Shown here: positions 20,362-31,184 of the stretch, one piece after another
Numbering within the stretch: position 1 is the stretch's first letter
How the letters are laid out: each line of letters opens with the position of its first letter
NCBI GenBank assembly: GCA_025504975.1
Contig: JANUWI010000019.1
Coordinates: 806,001 to 870,000, forward strand
From: Plenodomus lindquistii
Taxonomy: Eukaryota; Ascomycota; Dothideomycetes; Pleosporales; Leptosphaeriaceae
DNA length: 64,000 nucleotides
Direction of reading: 5' to 3'
Notes under the pieces: generated by a model
Database searches by the model: none
What the model saw: only the letters and a program-made list of their open reading frames with translations
What the model was told of the DNA's origin: nothing
Made by a program: the position numbers and the translations under genes

Positions 20362-21414
20362 GGCGAATGACAGCGGCCAAACGAGGATAAGATTTGGTCT
20401 TTGCGAAAGGCGCCATTGGATTAAGCCACAGCCGACTCTTGTAGTACAACAAGCTCTGGCAAATTCTCGGGATGAGCCTATACATGCCTAGGATTGCGCG
20501 AGAAGATAGCCTGGGGTCTACATCCTGGAAAGGACGTATGCAGCTCCCAGCCATACTCGAGCGCCTGCACAGTGTCCACTGCTTTGCATGGATAGAATCT
20601 CCAGGTGGGTCGACCTGCCGCGAGGAAGATAACTGCCCATAGTTCAAAGTTGATAGGATGAACTGGCAGACGAAACGACGTTCTGTGGGGTTGTTGTCAT
20701 CCAGGCAGCGGATGATGTGCTCAGATCGACAGGGTTACGACTAGATCGGTGCCATACGTGCTCCTACTCAGTGGACGCAAATAGACTGATGGCCGGATAC
20801 TTCAGCCAATGTGGTGGAGAAAGCTAGGACGTGAATCAGCATTAATCGAGAAGGTGGTCATCTTTTGCGGTGTCATTTCAAATTGGCAGCTTCTGTTTCG
20901 GTTGCATGAGTATGACGATAAAGCGCGCCGAAAAACCTGGCTACCTTTCGTACAGCACACGTCTTCAGCGATGAACTACATGATTAATGTTTGGGGCAAA
21001 GTGCGCATTTGTATGATAGAAGTGGCTACTAGCATCGCCAGCCTCCACTGTGTGCACTGGAGAAGTCTCCAGAGAGGACAATTGCCACTTCATCAGAATT
21101 GAATGCCGTGAAGCTAGCTCGTCTATGAGCATCACGGTCGGCGAAGGAAGCAGTTACATACTGCGCACAGAGTGAATGGAATAAACAGATGTATACAAAG
21201 GACTCTCATGAGAGGTGAAATGGTGAAACTCATCGAGACCAGGTTGGCACGAAAGAGACGCGAAATCTGATCCCGCTCGTGCACGGGCCACGTTTCCCCG
21301 CAGCAACAGCAACACCAGACGCGTTCTCCGTCTCGTCGTAGGAAGCAGTCTTCCAGTGATCCTTCTCTATCGCGTTTTTCTATCTGGTTTGCACTTTTAC
21401 GTAAGGGCATCTAC
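20362..21414. other. Intergenic region
   Basis: Promoter of the MFS gene (from 20362) and, to the right, of copy 9. Frames such as 20809-21102 have no family features. Confidence 0.35.
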
Positions 21415-22196
21415 ATGGCGTTGCCAGACAACGTTGAAGCATTCCGTTTTCTGGATCTCCATCCGGGTTAGTCACCTCGCGGCCTATACACCCACATGTC
21501 ACTAATCGAAAAGCAGAAGTGCGGAATAACGTGTATCGCTTCACAACCGATAATGAGCCGATTGGGAGCTCGCTGCTTCGGACTTCCTTCCTGGTTCTCA
21601 CACAGACCTGCCGACCGATTCGTGACGAGTATCGGCCGATTTACATGCAACGCCATCCACCGTGAGTGCGCTCTCGCGAGTATGAGTCTTTTCTGGAGGC
21701 ATACCTACCATCTTACACATCTACTGCGTCTGGCCCATTCTCAGCAGCAAGCGCGCCAATCAGCTTCGTCTTCGTAATGCATCGCGAAGACCATGATTAC
21801 AGGTACTGGGACCTCAAGCCCCTGCTCCATTTGCTCGAACGATACCCGAATATCATGGTGAGCATCGAACCAGTGCGGGACTCTCACCTGTCCCGTGATC
21901 TTATTGAGGGGCATGAGAGATACCTGCTTGAGTTCCTGCGAAACCGATCAGCTTGGGACCAGCACCATCATACTGCATTCAAACAAATCCATATCACGAC
22001 TGCTGGACACATGTCGACTATTATGCTGACTGGATATCCAACTTCGAGTTTTGGTCGAGCAAGCCTCGCCGAAAGGGATAGCTTCATGGATTCATTGGCG
22101 TCGCCCCATGGTGATAAAGATTGCACGTTGCGTTACGGAGTGGCACAGGAACACCCCTTTCCGAGAAACACGAAACCATCCCTTCGATCAGGATGA
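21415..22196 (+). pseudogene. ELRN-IY family, copy 9, full-length but with an in-frame TGA
   Basis: join(21415..21466,21517..22196). Exon 1: MALPDNVEAFRFLDLHP plus G, donor GTTAGT; the acceptor AAGCAG|AA gives EVRNNVYRFTTDNEP. Second helix: LTQTCRPIRDEYRPIYMQRH. The frame is then closed by TGA at 21663-21665, but the same frame continues for 177 codons (SREYESFLEAYLPS, LLHLLERYPNIMVSIEP). No intron of reasonable size can remove the stop. In the position of the TGA, a CGA Arg codon is the simplest ancestor (C to T). Probably a recent pseudogene, or a truncated protein of about 66 residues. Confidence 0.75.
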
Positions 22197-23064
22197 TAGG
22201 CGGTCTTAGGTCCTGCCCACTCCATGCGCGATTCCCTTAACAAGACCACGGCAATGATGGCAAACTCCATCACCCCAGGCATCTCACGAAGACCATTATC
22301 ACGAGGGCGCAATTGTGTGGTCCACTCCCGCTTCATCTGAAAGACAGGACTAGATCACCCGCTTCAAAGCTGAACTGGACATCGACACACAATCACCAGA
22401 AGGTTCGCATCACATCATCCTCAGTACTCCACGGGCGGCCACACTCAGTATGTACTGCTCGGCGACGAAGCGGAGGCATTTCCTTCCCCAGAGGAACCAT
22501 AGCTCCAGAATAATATCATCTCAGAAATAATGTACATCCATACTCAGCCCGTCCCTTCCTTTCCACTTCCATTCCTTGCAGCCTCATCCTACACATACCC
22601 CGACGCGCCTCCAGCGACTCGAACCTTCAGCCCTGGCACGCCGGACTCTTTGACTCATTGTTCTGTGATTTCTCCACTGGCGTCAAGGCCAGCACTCAGG
22701 ATATTTCAGAGGCGTATACGAAGAAGTTCGAAGTTATCGAGTCCCCCGTATCCACCAAAGAGCACAATCCTTCAAACTATGAGGTAGCAAGGGGGAGACA
22801 TGTAGATCGCAGACTGCTAGAGTAGGATTACGATCACTTCTAGAGTACACGACTAAGGTTTATGCGACTTTCATTCATCTTATGAGAAATTTTGGTGGTT
22901 GTACCAAGTGACAATACTAAATTCTAGGACTCAACAGATACCCGTGGGGCATCCCATTCATCCAGCTCAGATTGTACATGATGAGGCAGAACGCCAGCTT
23001 ACTGAGGAACCAAAGAGATCCATACCTGAGATGCATCGCAGCGTACGCCATACCCGAGTGCGCC
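22197..23064. other. Interval with an unexplained coding-like frame (about 22590-22825)
   Basis: Reading plus from about 22590 to TAG at 22823-22825 gives an uninterrupted, protein-like translation (NLQPWHAGLFDSLFCDF, TQDISEAYTKKFEVIESP, SNYEVARGRHVDRRLLE). A possible acceptor CCTTGCAG lies at about 22574-22581. No start or family is recognised; it may be the 3' exon of a decayed gene. The rest of the interval shows nothing. Confidence 0.25.
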
Positions 23065-24087
23065 CTAAGAATGCGGGCAAGAAGTCTGACAGCCTTCACA
23101 GTCCTGACCACACTCCTCGCAGGTGCGCCACTCCTTGAGGATACACATAGTAAGGCGGGTGTATTCCTGGCCGAACTCGGCAGACAGCTCTTTACCCAAT
23201 CCATCAATCGCGTGATCGATGTCCCGACGGGTATTGAGATCGTGTTCGGGCTTGTCCACGCAGCAACGGAAGTAGTTGAAGACCTTGTCGCCGTAGAAGC
23301 GAACGTGGAGGTAGTTGTTGTGTCCGTACTGATCAGGCAAGTTGACGTGAACGCGATCACCAATGTTGCAGAAGTGCTTGTAGGAGGGGACGGCATAGCA
23401 GTTGCCACCGGGGTATTGGCCAGAGCGCGTCATGGCTTCTGTAGGGTTGTGAGCGTTTGTTCGGGTTGTTTGCGCAATATGAGGGTACTTACCGACTGCG
23501 CCGGCTACCATACCGATCAAGAGTTTACGAGTCTCCTCGTAGTTCCAACGGAAATCTTCGACCTGGATCGAGAACGAGGCTGTTGTTATTGTCAGCATCC
23601 GTAAGAGATCAGGTGACAATGTACTTACTTTCGCCGACGTCGATTGGAAAGGGCCAGGCTAGCTTCACATACTTGGTCGGGAAGGTCGATTTGGTGGAGT
23701 CGTAGCAGTAGCCGGGCTTCGACCCAGGGCAGATATGATCGAGGCTGCTCCAGACAGCTTTGTACAGGTCAGGACCGGTGAAGTCGCCAACGTTGACGGC
23801 TTGACGGCCAACCCAGATCTCAGCGAGCGCGTGGCCGTTGTGGTGCTCCCATGGATACCAGTCTTCAAGCGCGGAGATTGCGCCCAGACCATCTAAGGTT
23901 TTGTCAGGGATGAGTGTTGTGAGAAGCGAACATTGTACTTACTAAAGGCTCCGGTGCCATTGGAGATGGTACTGCCGTTGTAGACAACAGTGCCGTTGGC
24001 GAAGCGAGTGTCGTTGGTAGGAAACGCGCCGACGAGAGCAACGAGTCCGACCACAACACAGAGAACGGAGGTGAAGAAGGACTTCAT
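23065..24087 (-). CDS. Secreted orphan protein, 289 aa, Cys-rich C-terminus
   Basis: complement(join(23065..23438,23493..23579,23629..23892,23943..24087)); all donors are GTAAGT-type and all junctions phase 1. ATG 24087 opens a clear signal peptide (MKSFFTSVLCVVVGLVALVG, cleavage near AFP). Next come N-glycosylation sequons (NDT, NGT, NGS, NGT). The mature part includes EDWYPWEHHNGHALAEIWVG and HVNLPDQYGHNNYLHVRFYG. The C-terminus has closely spaced cysteines (CEECGQDCEGCQTSC), which suggests disulfides. No enzyme motif recognised. A secreted, Cys-containing orphan in a plant-associated fungus is an effector candidate by inference only. The promoter side (24088-24360) is CT-rich on the coding strand. 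Confidence 0.8.
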
Positions 24088-25415
24088 GTTGACACGTTGG
24101 GGGAATGTGAAGTGACCAAAAGATGGGCGATGTGGGCGTGTGAGGTTGTGTGTGTGGAAGAGAAAAGAGAGCGAGAGGAGCGTGGTGGGAGAGGTATTGT
24201 ATGGGTATGAGGCGCCTGCCTGCAAGGTCAAAGCTTTGGGTAGTGAAAGGTAGAGCCTCCTGTTTGCACATGACGTACGAGCGGGGCAAAATACCGCAGT
24301 CACTGCGAGGCAAAGCGGAGTGAAAGCTGAGAAGGCGTGCGTCACTGCTTTGTTTGGCATTGAGGCTCAGTGCCACGATTGCGTGATACACGAGGCGAGA
24401 TCTTGAGAGATGCTTCAAGGTTGTGCTGCCCTTTCTAGAGCAAGGTATTGGTACAACAACTTCTTTGCATGTCCGAGTCTGCCCTTGAGAGTCGTGACTT
24501 CGGTTCAATACCTCTCATCTGCTGGGATCTTTGGTGCGGTCGAATCATTGAGGTGACTCGAGTGCGTTTGCTGTTTGGGTTATGCTGAACCGCCCGTAGC
24601 AGCTCACAGAAATGTGCAAACAGATAGCCCACAAGCCTGGTAGTCCTTCAATTACAATCGTGACTTCATCATACCGGCCATCGGTCGCCTGCCCTTCTGA
24701 GAATCTGCATCATTTTGGTCTCTAAATGGCGTGACAATGCGCCCAACCCAGTACAATGTGTTATTCCTGTCCAGAAATTTCAGCTGCTGATTACTCTGGC
24801 TCATTCACAGTTGACGAAAACGGTCGGGTAGGTCTTATAATTCATGACCTCACCTACCATAGAAACGTCGTACGCGCATTGCAGACGTTTTACTCTTATC
24901 TTCTCTGCAGCTTCGCACTGCGCGAGGCAATGAGATCTTCATTTCACATTTGATACATGCACGCTAACCTTGTCGGCTCGGGATCGGTGTATTACCATTC
25001 ACTCAGCTATCAAAACGCTTTCGCGCATGAACCATGTGCATGAAGATATCCCGAATGGTCAGTCAAGAATTTGTATTTTGGCTTACAGAACCAAGTGGGG
25101 CACGAAATGGCAGTACGCTCAAGATTATGTTGATGCTGTAGAGTTGCGCCGCCTACGAGCACGGGGGCCAGTTGATGGCAACATCCAGCCTTTTTCATGG
25201 GATGTAGCACGACTAGTCGGTCCCAAGCTCACCTATCGTGATGCTCAATCTTACTACTCAAAATCTTATCACCTGAATTCTTTTTATACAGGGAATCCTA
25301 ATATGGTTGAAACCGAAATCTATCGTTTCTGCAGTCATGGGATTGCGATCTATATATCAGACGCGACTCGCTACCACGGCCCAAGCTGTTTGCCCGTGAG
25401 AATCACGTAGAATGC
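24088..25415. other. Intergenic region with weak frames
   Basis: A plus-strand frame at 24970-25410 (starting TTG; inner Met gives MNHVHEDIPNGQSRICILAY) and another at 24756-24953 could be coding but have no recognisable domain and no convincing splice link. Otherwise nothing seen. Confidence 0.25.
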
Positions 25416-25760
25416 TTACAAGAGTGGACCTGCTCCCCTAAGGTAAGATTCGATGACCACCCGGTTTAGACGCTCGATGACGTTGTCAAATTGTGATTCG
25501 TCTGAGATGAATCTTGCTGCTGACAGCTGTCAGCCGGAGAGTAACACCATGGAGCTGATCCCGTCGACCAGTGAGTGACCGCGTAGCTCGTCTCCGATGT
25601 TGGAGAGCTTCAATATAAACTGTCAGTCTTCCCCGCGTCAAAGCAGGTTGTTGTACCTGCCGCATAGGGCTAGTATCGACAGCCGCCAATTGCTTGCCGA
25701 GGTAGGCGCTCCACAGGAAGTTCACTGGGCACTGCTTAGCATACACTTCATATGCGAGTA
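25416..25760 (-). other. Degraded coding sequence, unidentified
   Basis: Reading minus from about 25755: AKQCPVNFLWSAYLGKQLAA and DTSPMRQ, then an intron-like GTACAA...CTGACAG (39 nt), FILKLSNIGDELRGHSLVD, GISSMVLLSG, a TGA, then the same frame continues QLSAARFISDESQFDNVIER and ends at TAA 25416-25418. Protein-like text on both sides of an in-frame TGA suggests a pseudogene. The pattern (…L..IGDEL…LLSG…) faintly recalls Copia-type Gag (UBN2) sequences, but this is not proof. Confidence 0.3.
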
Positions 25761-25990
25761 TTCGATACGGAACCCGAAACTGACCTCAACTTACTTGAAT
25801 TTGGTTGCTTGATTCCTAATACTCGTCGAAATTTGAGAGAGCCGACGCATCGTTTCTTCAAGGCGGCATCTCACTACCACCTGCTGTTTTCGGATAGGCG
25901 CCAACACGAGCAACTCAGCCTCAAAGCGTACAAAGAGTGGCAGTCCCATACATCGCGCGTTCTGATTTACGCCATCGCCTCGCTCCCAAA

Positions 25991-26921
25991 ATGAAGACCT
26001 TTGGATTTCTCGATCTCTCGTCAGGTATGCTGTAGATTTCGTTGCCCCTGCGCCGCTAATCAAGGGGTCGTAGATCTGCGGAACCGGATTTACCGTATCG
26101 CCGCTAGCGATGCAAATTGTGGTGTCGAGAAGCGCATCAGTCGACGAAATGAGACGACACCACTTGACAACGACTTCTACAGATCGCGAGGGTCCTATGG
26201 GCTTACCCAAACATGTCGACGCATTCGCGCAGAATTCCGCCTCCAATACCTCAAGGACCGCGCTGTATCCGTGCACATCCGGGACGCCGACGACTACCTT
26301 GACTCCATCCTCACGCCTGAAGCAATCGCAAGCGAAAGCAATGTTGGATGGTTCTCAATCCGCGCTGATCGACAGCGTAGAGATGATTATCCTCGGAGAC
26401 TGCGCCCTCTGCTCATGAAGCTGTACAGTGCTGCGAATCTTCAATTTCGCTTTACCGAGGGTGAAGGCCCATCAGTCTTCAACAATACCTTTCTTCGCTA
26501 CCATGCGGAGTGGAGGGAGGCTTTGATTTGCGACATCAAGCACATCGACGCCGACGAAGCGAGCCACTGGGGTCTGCGTATCGTGCTGAACCCTGGCTCG
26601 AGCATGCCATGGGTTAAAGACTGCACTCGCGCCTGGTTCCGCATCCTGCACATGTCTGAAGAAGCGCTGGCCTTCTTTGAGAAGCTTGGTCTCAATCCGG
26701 AGTCTGACATGATATTCATCCGCAGAGGGACGAAGGTCCCGAAAGACATGACGTCATCGACCAAAGGAGGCAAGCGAAGTATTATCGGTAAAGCTTTACC
26801 GGGGCGCAATAGCGATGTTAGCAGCATTCATGCCAAACGACCTCTGCTCGTACCTGAGTCGCGTTCCATGTCTTTTGCGACGAGTTTGGCGCCTTCTACG
26901 ATCGATGGAGACACTCGCTAG
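25991..26921 (+). CDS. ELRN-IY family protein, copy 10, 293 aa
   Basis: join(25991..26024,26074..26921). Exon 1 is only 34 nt: MKTFGFLDLSS plus G, donor GTATGC. The acceptor GGTCGTAG|AT makes Asp in place of the usual Glu: DLRNRIYRIAASDANCG. Second helix: LTQTCRRIRAEFRLQYLKDR, then VSVHIRDADDYLDSILTPE and LRPLLMKLYSAANLQFRF. The last ~60 residues are an extra basic, Ser-rich tail (SSTKGGKRSIIGKALPGR) not seen in other copies. The Glu to Asp change keeps the acid and the split-codon position. Confidence 0.82.
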
Positions 26922-28021
26922 GTTATGTACGCAGTACTGCGTGTCGCGACATTTGGGGCAGCATAAGGTCTGTCACCAGTAGCGTACTCTTCGAATATAG
27001 TGTGTTACTGAATATTCACGAAAACGGAGCCAGTCCAAGCTGCCAAGCGGCCTGTGAGAAGGTGCAAGAATATCGTTTTCCATCTCTATTGTTGAGTTTT
27101 CTTTCCTCAACTTCATCCTCTCTGAAGACGAAAATCTGTCGGAAAGGCAGTCACGGTTCGGTTCCACCCACGTCTAAACTGCAGTCGAGCGATAAAAAGA
27201 GCGGAGAATTGTTATCGCATGAGGGCGAGCAGATATCCACCAACACGGTCGCATTTCCCTGCATTCGCCATACGTTCGGATCAAGCTTTTACTTTTTCAA
27301 TGAGACGTGGGCCTGGCGCTCGCTTCAAGCTGGAAAAAAGTCGCATTCAGGAGTGTTTTCACTAAAACGTCGAATCAGTTCAGGCATTGCGCATAGCACC
27401 CACTGAGATCGTACAGGGGAGCGCATGCCGATAGTCCCGAGAACACAGACGTCACTCGTTCACTGCAGAGTCGTGAGTACATGGCGGACCTGCTCAGGGT
27501 ACTAGGTTCCACTCCGCAACTATGATGTTCGCCAAACTCGCTGCTGAGCTCCTACAGACGACAAGTGACGATGATGCAGGCGTAGCAACACCAGCAAAAC
27601 CTTGCGATATCTCCTCTCAGTAAGTCAGCCGCGGGGCAACCTCCGCCCCATTCACTGTGGCTGGTGCGCCACGGAGTTCGGCAGCTTAGCCGGTCTTATC
27701 CGATTGATGCCATTCCGTCTTTCCCGCTCCGCTGCCATCTGAGCCAATCACAATGCAGCACATGCAGGGTAAACATGGCGCTGTGGCGCTATATTCTGCA
27801 AAATGCTCGGCCCGTTTGAGCGTTGCTTGCATGCGTACATCAGCCATACGTGGCTTGCGTGTGCCGTAACTTCCAGTGATACGATGGGTACATATGTGGC
27901 GCGGCCCCCACCCGCAGGCAAAGTGAACAAGAATCAGATGCTCAGTGAACCTCTGAAGAGAAGAGACAGTGCCAACTATTTGAGATCATACACCGCTCTG
28001 AAGTGCCCACTGAATATCACA
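26922..28021. other. Intergenic region
   Basis: About 1.1 kb between copy 10 and the WW-domain gene. The frame at 27002-27406 is Ser/Lys-rich without features. The sequence just before 28022 is open in the WW frame, so an upstream start or exon of that gene cannot be excluded. Confidence 0.35.
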
Positions 28022-28654
28022 ATGGCGATTGAAACAGCTCTGCAGCGAGCAGACCAATTCATTGTCAGACAAATGCACAAGTTTGACCAACAAAAAAGGG
28101 GGAGGACAAGTCCACCAAGAGCATACGCGGGATACGGACAGCTACCACCACAACAGGACCACACATACAACCGACCACCATCTCAAAGCTACAGCAGCCC
28201 TGTGCCCCCACCTCATCCGCCACAGCAGTGCACCACGGCACCGCCAGGCTGGAAGCAAGCATTCGACACACGTAACCAACGCTGGTACTACATCGATCTA
28301 GCAACAGGCCGCTCGCAATGGGAGCCACCCCAATCACAAAACACACAACCACCATCTCGTGCGCAAACAGTCTATAACGAACCACCGCAGCATCGCGAGC
28401 AGAATCGTTGGTCGCAGCAACGAGCACGCGCGACCTCGCAACCTCAACGCCCGATGTCGAGTTCAAGCGGAGAACCGTACTTGGGTGTTGATTACCCTCA
28501 GAGGAATGCGTCGTCATTGAGCCCGCAGCCTAGTCCGCAGGGGAGGTTGCCGCCGGGTGCGCATTGGGATATGAAGACTGGGCAGATGGTGACGGATATG
28601 TTTCCGCCGGATCAGGATGCTAAGTCTTGGGCGCAAGAGGTGGGGAGGGTATAA
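28022..28654 (+). CDS. WW-domain protein, ~210 aa, Pro/Gln-rich
   Basis: Start taken at ATG 28022 (context ATCACAATGG, MAIETALQRADQF); the frame is open upstream to 27803 with further Met codons, so a longer form is possible. Residues ~74-103 form one WW domain: APPGW at the first Trp, then RWYYIDLATGRSQWEPP with the Tyr pair and second Trp intact. WW domains bind Pro-rich peptides. The flanks are disordered and rich in Pro, Gln and Ser (PPPHPPQQ), and the C-terminus reads LPPGAHWDMKTGQMVTDMFP. Similar small fungal WW proteins are common and mostly uncharacterised. No intron, signal peptide or membrane segment. Confidence 0.8.
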   Translation: MAIETALQRADQFIVRQMHKFDQQKRGRTSPPRAYAGYGQLPPQQDHTYNRPPSQSYSSPVPPPHPPQQCTTAPPGWKQAFDTRNQRWYYIDLATGRSQWEPPQSQNTQPPSRAQTVYNEPPQHREQNRWSQQRARATSQPQRPMSSSSGEPYLGVDYPQRNASSLSPQPSPQGRLPPGAHWDMKTGQMVTDMFPPDQDAKSWAQEVGRV

Positions 28655-28958
28655 TGCAGAGGATGGGTAATGGCGTGTGAAGGAAGGAAGTGTGATCCAT
28701 GGACACGCTTGATGATAGATATATGGTTGATGTGCTCTTCGTATGCGCCTTTTGACAGGGTTAGAGGAGACTGTCATGAATGGACTTTAGTCATGGCGAC
28801 TGTACATCCACGATATGTTCATTAGTAGCCGGTTTATATCAGATTGTTTGAATTATTTCGACATGGGAACCCACAAGAACAACGAAAGGTTAGAGTACTG
28901 AGATATTTCAAGTCGTAATGAGAACCTATCTTGCCTGTTGCACGACGTCCTCACCCCT
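28655..28958. other. Convergent 3' intergenic region
   Basis: Short region between the convergent WW gene and copy 11. Nothing recognisable. Confidence 0.4.
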
Positions 28959-29827
28959 CTACCCGATCATAGAGTCTATCTCCCGTTGCTCCACAGAGAT
29001 ATCCGTGTGCCAATTGTCCTCGTTTCCTTGCCAACCCAAATGTCTCATGTATAACTCCAAGCTTTTACGCGGAGGTGAGTGATGATAACCAAGCCGGGTT
29101 CGGGGTACAAAAAACCTCTGTTTCTCCAACTCTTCGACTGGCGGTGCCCATGACGTATGCTTGAAGACAAGCGTGACATGTGCACCGAAGAACACGTCCT
29201 CCATTCCAATACTGGCGATATCATACTTGAGTGCTGAAATCCACGCTCGACGGTTCTTTACAACCATCTCGTGGAGAACATTGCCAGGGACGCGTAGGTT
29301 GTAGACCACCTCTGGAGAATTGATGGCTAGTTCGATGAGAGGCGTCAGATCGGCGCGGCGCGACTCAAAGTGGTCACGGTCTTTTGTCATGAAAGTAATG
29401 TGGAGCTGGCCCTTGAGGACTGTATCGTCTTGCGAAGTTGTGTGGCGAAAGAAGGAATGTATGTAAGCACGTGTAGCACTGAGGTGAATTTCGATGGGTA
29501 CTTTGGCCAAAACGAGTGGCCTCCACTCCGCCCGTATCTGGCTATTAACATGCATCAATGCGAGCACTGCACGGAAGCTGTGGGGGCTTCTTCGCTGAAA
29601 CTTATGCATGCGCCTCTTTACGACGTCTCCGCGGTGGTACGCTCGTATCGGAAGGCCGCCGTGGGTGAGGTCGGCGATGAGGAAGTCGTAGATGAGGTTG
29701 CGCAACTCTAATGAGCAATTAGTGAGACACGCAGTCTTCTCAGTCAAGAAAACCGACCACCAGGAAGTTTCTCGAGGTGCGAGGGCTGATGCGCGACGTT
29801 GTGGCCGGCTTTCTTGACGACTTTCAT
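28959..29827 (-). CDS. ELRN-IY family protein, copy 11, ~272 aa
   Basis: complement(join(28959..29707,29758..29827)). Exon 1 is basic: MKVVKKAGHNVAHQPSHLEK then LPG plus G before GTCGGT; an alternative donor three bases earlier (GTGGTC) would drop the Gly. The acceptor CATTAG|AG gives ELRNLIYDFLIADLTHG. Second helix: LMHVNSQIRAEWRPLVLAKV, followed by PIEIHLSATRAYIHSFFRH and LTPLIELAINSPEVVYNL. The ELRN-IY split-codon intron is kept although FRFLD is lost, as in copies 12-15. Confidence 0.8.
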
Positions 29828-31184
29828 GGTCGCTGTGGTAGTAGAGGGGTTGAGTGCTCTGAGCGGCTGCGAATGGGACTATCGCGACGGAAGATTACTC
29901 CCTGGGATATTTGAGAGAGAATATTTCAATTCAATGCAGTTTAAAGGAACATGGTCGTATGTGTGACTGATTGTCCACGGGAAGCAAACCAGAGCGTGGG
30001 CCAGAAACTGCGGGACTTGGGAGCAAACCCAAGTGCTGGTTGTTCCAATGAAACAATTATGAACAATGTTTCCTCTGATCCATAGCTTGACTCTGTGAAT
30101 TCATCCGACCTTGAGTTTGTAGATATAATGCAGCCTCCCAATGAGACACTGCGATATTCAGTTTGCATAGTCGGTGAGCTTGAGTGTCTCCTTTCCTAGT
30201 CCAGCGAACTGGATTTTCCAGGTGATTCCCACACTTGAATAATGGGATCCAATAGTTCTGCGCAGAACGTCATTCTTGTATCGCCGTCACGTGAGATGGG
30301 GGTAGGCCAAGAAGGCGACGTTGGCGTGACGTGTCTAATAAGCCTACGTCTCGACTTGAGGTATTCTCAACAGCGATGGCCTGGATCCAAGGACCCGTAC
30401 TTGTTCGAACGTTGTTTCTGAGGAAAACGAAGGATTGCTGTATTACTCCAGGTGCGTGATCTCAGATCCAAGACGTGCCCAGGTGGCGCTAGGGGTTTCG
30501 GACTGATAAGGCCCCATTGAGCTTAGCGTTGAACGATACGCCGCACCTACAGATTACTCTTCAAGACTTTAACCCATGTCAATCAAAAGTACCCCTTCTT
30601 CCTTCAACTTGCCGCTGCTTATAATCCTACGCCATCGAGGCAGCTTCTCACCAGGATTCATGGCCTTACCTATCGTGCACAACCACTGCTTGAATTCGCA
30701 CAACGACGAGGGTGCGGCGCCACATGCACCCCGGAACTCCCTCGGAACCCTGACATCTCGACAAGCCCGAGTTGAAACACCATGAGTCAAATGCACCAAT
30801 GACTTTGAATGCTATGCTTTTGGAGTCTAGAACGGTAGCTCGATGCAGTATAGTGGGGGCTCGGCATGTATAGACCCCTTCTCATCTGCCATGTGAGACA
30901 TCCCTGCGCTACTATCCGCGGAATGGTATGATTCGATGAGGACGGAGGATTCTCGCATTCAGCTCGCCCGATACCTAATTCTGGATCATATTACCGATAT
31001 GTAAGGGTTCGTACTATCGAGGGCTGTTAGGGCAGATGCGCGCGACGTCGAGCATCACTTATAGGAGCATACAAAAGGCGATGGTACTTCTGGGTTGATT
31101 CTCGCTCCAGGGCGTTCTACCTTGCCCAACTCTTCATACGCACGTTTTTTCTTTCAGCCTTGCAGAGGCAGTCATCCATTCATT
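29828..31184. other. Intergenic region between divergent genes
   Basis: About 1.35 kb with the promoters of copy 11 (left) and of the rhamnogalacturonan lyase (right). Short frames only (29941-30168 minus, 30576-30785 plus). A GGTTGATTCTCGC stretch and a CTTTCAGCC leader precede ATG 31185. Nothing else recognised. Confidence 0.4.
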
